From positions 23,813,732 through 23,877,731 of the forward strand of contig NW_026262668.1 of assembly GCF_021869535.1 (NCBI RefSeq): a stretch of DNA of 64,000 nucleotides. The letters are read 5' to 3'. The translations under genes were made by a program, and so were the position numbers. The notes beneath the pieces are model-generated. The model saw only the letters and a program-made list of their open reading frames with translations. It searched no databases and was not told where the DNA came from. Below are positions 62,180 to 64,000 of this stretch, piece by piece. Within the stretch, counting starts at the first letter, position 1, and each line of letters starts with the position of its first letter. This DNA is from Mytilus californianus (lineage: Eukaryota; Mollusca; Bivalvia; Mytilida; Mytilidae).

Positions 62180-62562
62180 GGATGTTCGCTTCTCTGTTTC
62201 AAAATAACAAGCTTTTTAAAAGACTGTTATAAATTGATTGCATGTAATTAATGGAAAGCAGAAAAAAATTGACGGGTCCGTGTCCTCGTTTTCGAGATAA
62301 TAGCCATTGAAAATTTGGCGGGAAATGATTCTCTCTAGATTTTTCATACATTAAACATTGGCACCTTTTGTCTTTCAAAAACTATGAAAAAATAACAAGA
62401 ATTTTATAGTATTTTCAAATATGGCTTTTTAAACTATATGTAATAAAATTATGAAAAGAAAAGTAGGGGTTAGTGGGCAATATTTTTAATGGGACTTCAT
62501 TGATAAAACCAGAGGATTCCGAATATCTGACAAAAAGCCAAAAACAATAGGAGCGAACATCC
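62180..62562. mobile_element. MITE with GGATGTTCGCT termini and flanking TTAA
   Basis: 383-bp element whose ends GGATGTTCGCT and AGCGAACATCC are exact inverted repeats. TTAA stands on both sides (62176-62179 and 62563-62566), either as a target-site duplication (piggyBac-type) or as part of the inverted repeat. Non-coding interior. Confidence 0.78.
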
Positions 62563-62572
62563 TTAATCCCAA

Positions 62573-62765
62573 TCATACCTTAGGTTTAACCAACCATTTT
62601 CTTCGGGAAATGCCTGTACCAAGTCAGAAATACGACAGTTGTTTTCCATTTGTTTCATTTTGTTGATAAAGCCCAAAGTTCGATTTTGTCAGTTTTTAAT
62701 GGACTTTCCCTTTTGAATTTACCTTCTTGGAGTTCGGTATTTTTGTTATACTTTTTTAGAAGGTA
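62573..62765 (+). repeat. Mussel dispersed repeat, family C copy
   Basis: 'taggtttaaccaaccatttt', 'cttcgggaaatgcctgtacc', 'acgacagttgttttccattt' and 'cttggagttcggtatttttg' give a full-length family-C copy. It starts just 7 bp after the TTAA-flanked MITE. Confidence 0.82.
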
Positions 62766-64000
62766 ATTCCACACGTTTGTTTAATATCAAATTCTTGTCA
62801 AAGGTTGAAATAAATTGAATCAAAATTTATCAGAAAAAAAAGAGAATGAATATATAAGTCGAAATGTCTGATATATAAGTCATAAGACACTAGAAGACAG
62901 CGCAATAAAACATTAAAGATTGGCAGACACGAAAAATCTTCGAAAAGAACCGGAAACATATTACAAAAGTTTAAACCAAAATTTTATCTTTTATAAGTTT
63001 ACTTTCGTATCAGCAAGGTTTTAATTTCATCGGCCCAAAGAAAGCACGAGTCAACATAGTAATATCTGTCTGAACGTCCAGTAAATTGGTTTAAAATAGC
63101 AGTTCAAATAAATCTCAAGTAGAATCTACATTCCTACGATCTTATTCGTTTCTGTAACCAGCAACGGTTCAAACATCAAAGGAACAAGTTTCAATGCTAT
63201 CTTGATCGCAAAGACGTTTTAAATCCATGAGATGAAAAAGAAAATAGACCGATTACCTGACAAAATTCAATATCAGTCCGCTGGTGTGTATATTCCGTCA
63301 GTAGTAGTTAATAAATGGTTATTTGGGTGTTATTTTGATTCAGTTAGATCTGTCCATATTTTACGTTAGACGTTTGGAGTTCTCTCGTCTTCAATATTGA
63401 CAGTTTGACCTTATTTGTGTTGTTAAAGATCTCTTAGATGGCTATCTCATGTTTTGTATTCATATTTAGTGAGGGTGACTATATACTGTACTATAATTGG
63501 TCTTTAATTAAATTCAAAGTCTATCATGTACTCATTTTAAAACTTTTGAAGATATTTTGGCAATTAAGTCGACGAAAACGAAATGTCACGTATATAACAT
63601 TCAGGCGTCTGTCTATATATGTCAATACGAATAACTTCACTTCTTATATTACATCTTTTAAGTTTGTTAGATGAAGTTTGTGAATAATACGGATCCACTG
63701 TGGTCTTTGATTCAATTATTTCCTCATAAATGATAAAAATATACCCCCCCCCCCCCCCAAAAAAAAAAAAAGACAGGAAAATGAAACAAAACCTCAAAGA
63801 TTTTGGTTTTTACCTATAAAATTACTTCTTTTTAGAAGACAGTAAACACTAATATGCTTATCTTTGATCAGTTCGAGTCATGTAAAAGATTACTTCTCCA
63901 GTATCTCAGAAAAGACTAGTACAGCAGCAAAAATGACTAAAGAATTCCGCTTATTCACGGGCTTTTAAAATGAAAAATGAAATACTACTCTTTTCATATT
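62766..64000. other. Terminal stretch, nothing recognised except a C/A tract
   Basis: A C16-A13 homopolymer pair lies at about 63744-63772. No gene or element supported. Confidence 0.5.

Overview
The window is animal nuclear DNA, most likely from a bivalve mollusc and probably a Mytilus-type marine mussel. It is strongly AT-rich, contains only one clear protein-coding gene (split by a 13.4 kb intron), and carries several dispersed repeat families that I associate from memory with mussel genomes. The species call is inference; the lophotrochozoan Hox gene and the eukaryotic gene structure are read directly.

The centrepiece is a central-class Hox gene on the + strand. Exon 1 (22575-23100) encodes a Hox amino terminus and the YPWM hexapeptide. 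Exon 2 (36502-36791) encodes a complete 60-residue Antp-class homeodomain followed by an Ubd-A-like tail. The GT...AG junction joins them in frame to give 271 codons plus stop. The homeodomain and tail point to Lox4, the lophotrochozoan counterpart of the Ubx/abd-A group. About 3.9 kb upstream on the same strand, 18613-18694 folds into a long hairpin whose 5' arm carries a miR-10-family sequence with an intact miR-10 seed. The window is therefore a piece of a Hox cluster containing a Hox gene and a miR-10-family microRNA, with no second homeobox in about 22 kb upstream or 27 kb downstream.

Layout: 1-11 kb is non-coding, with old tandem duplications, a 259-bp MITE with TAA target-site duplications, and copies of several mussel repeats. 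12-28 kb has few dispersed repeats and holds the microRNA, the putative Hox promoter, exon 1 and the first part of the intron. The intron (23101-36501) has local tandem duplications and a few repeat copies, one ending only about 50 bp before the exon 2 acceptor. 36.8-42.4 kb holds the 3' UTR, two tandem arrays, a TA-flanked MITE and a foldback element. 42.7-44.25 kb is a minisatellite built from 23-bp units that become 46-bp dimers. 45-64 kb is repeat-rich, with many copies of mussel families, a 398-bp triplication and a TTAA-flanked MITE.

Functional logic (inference): the Hox protein is a DNA-binding axial patterning factor and the linked microRNA would act post-transcriptionally on Hox or other targets. 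The rest is intergenic and intronic DNA in which regulatory elements are expected but can only be suggested from motif clusters.
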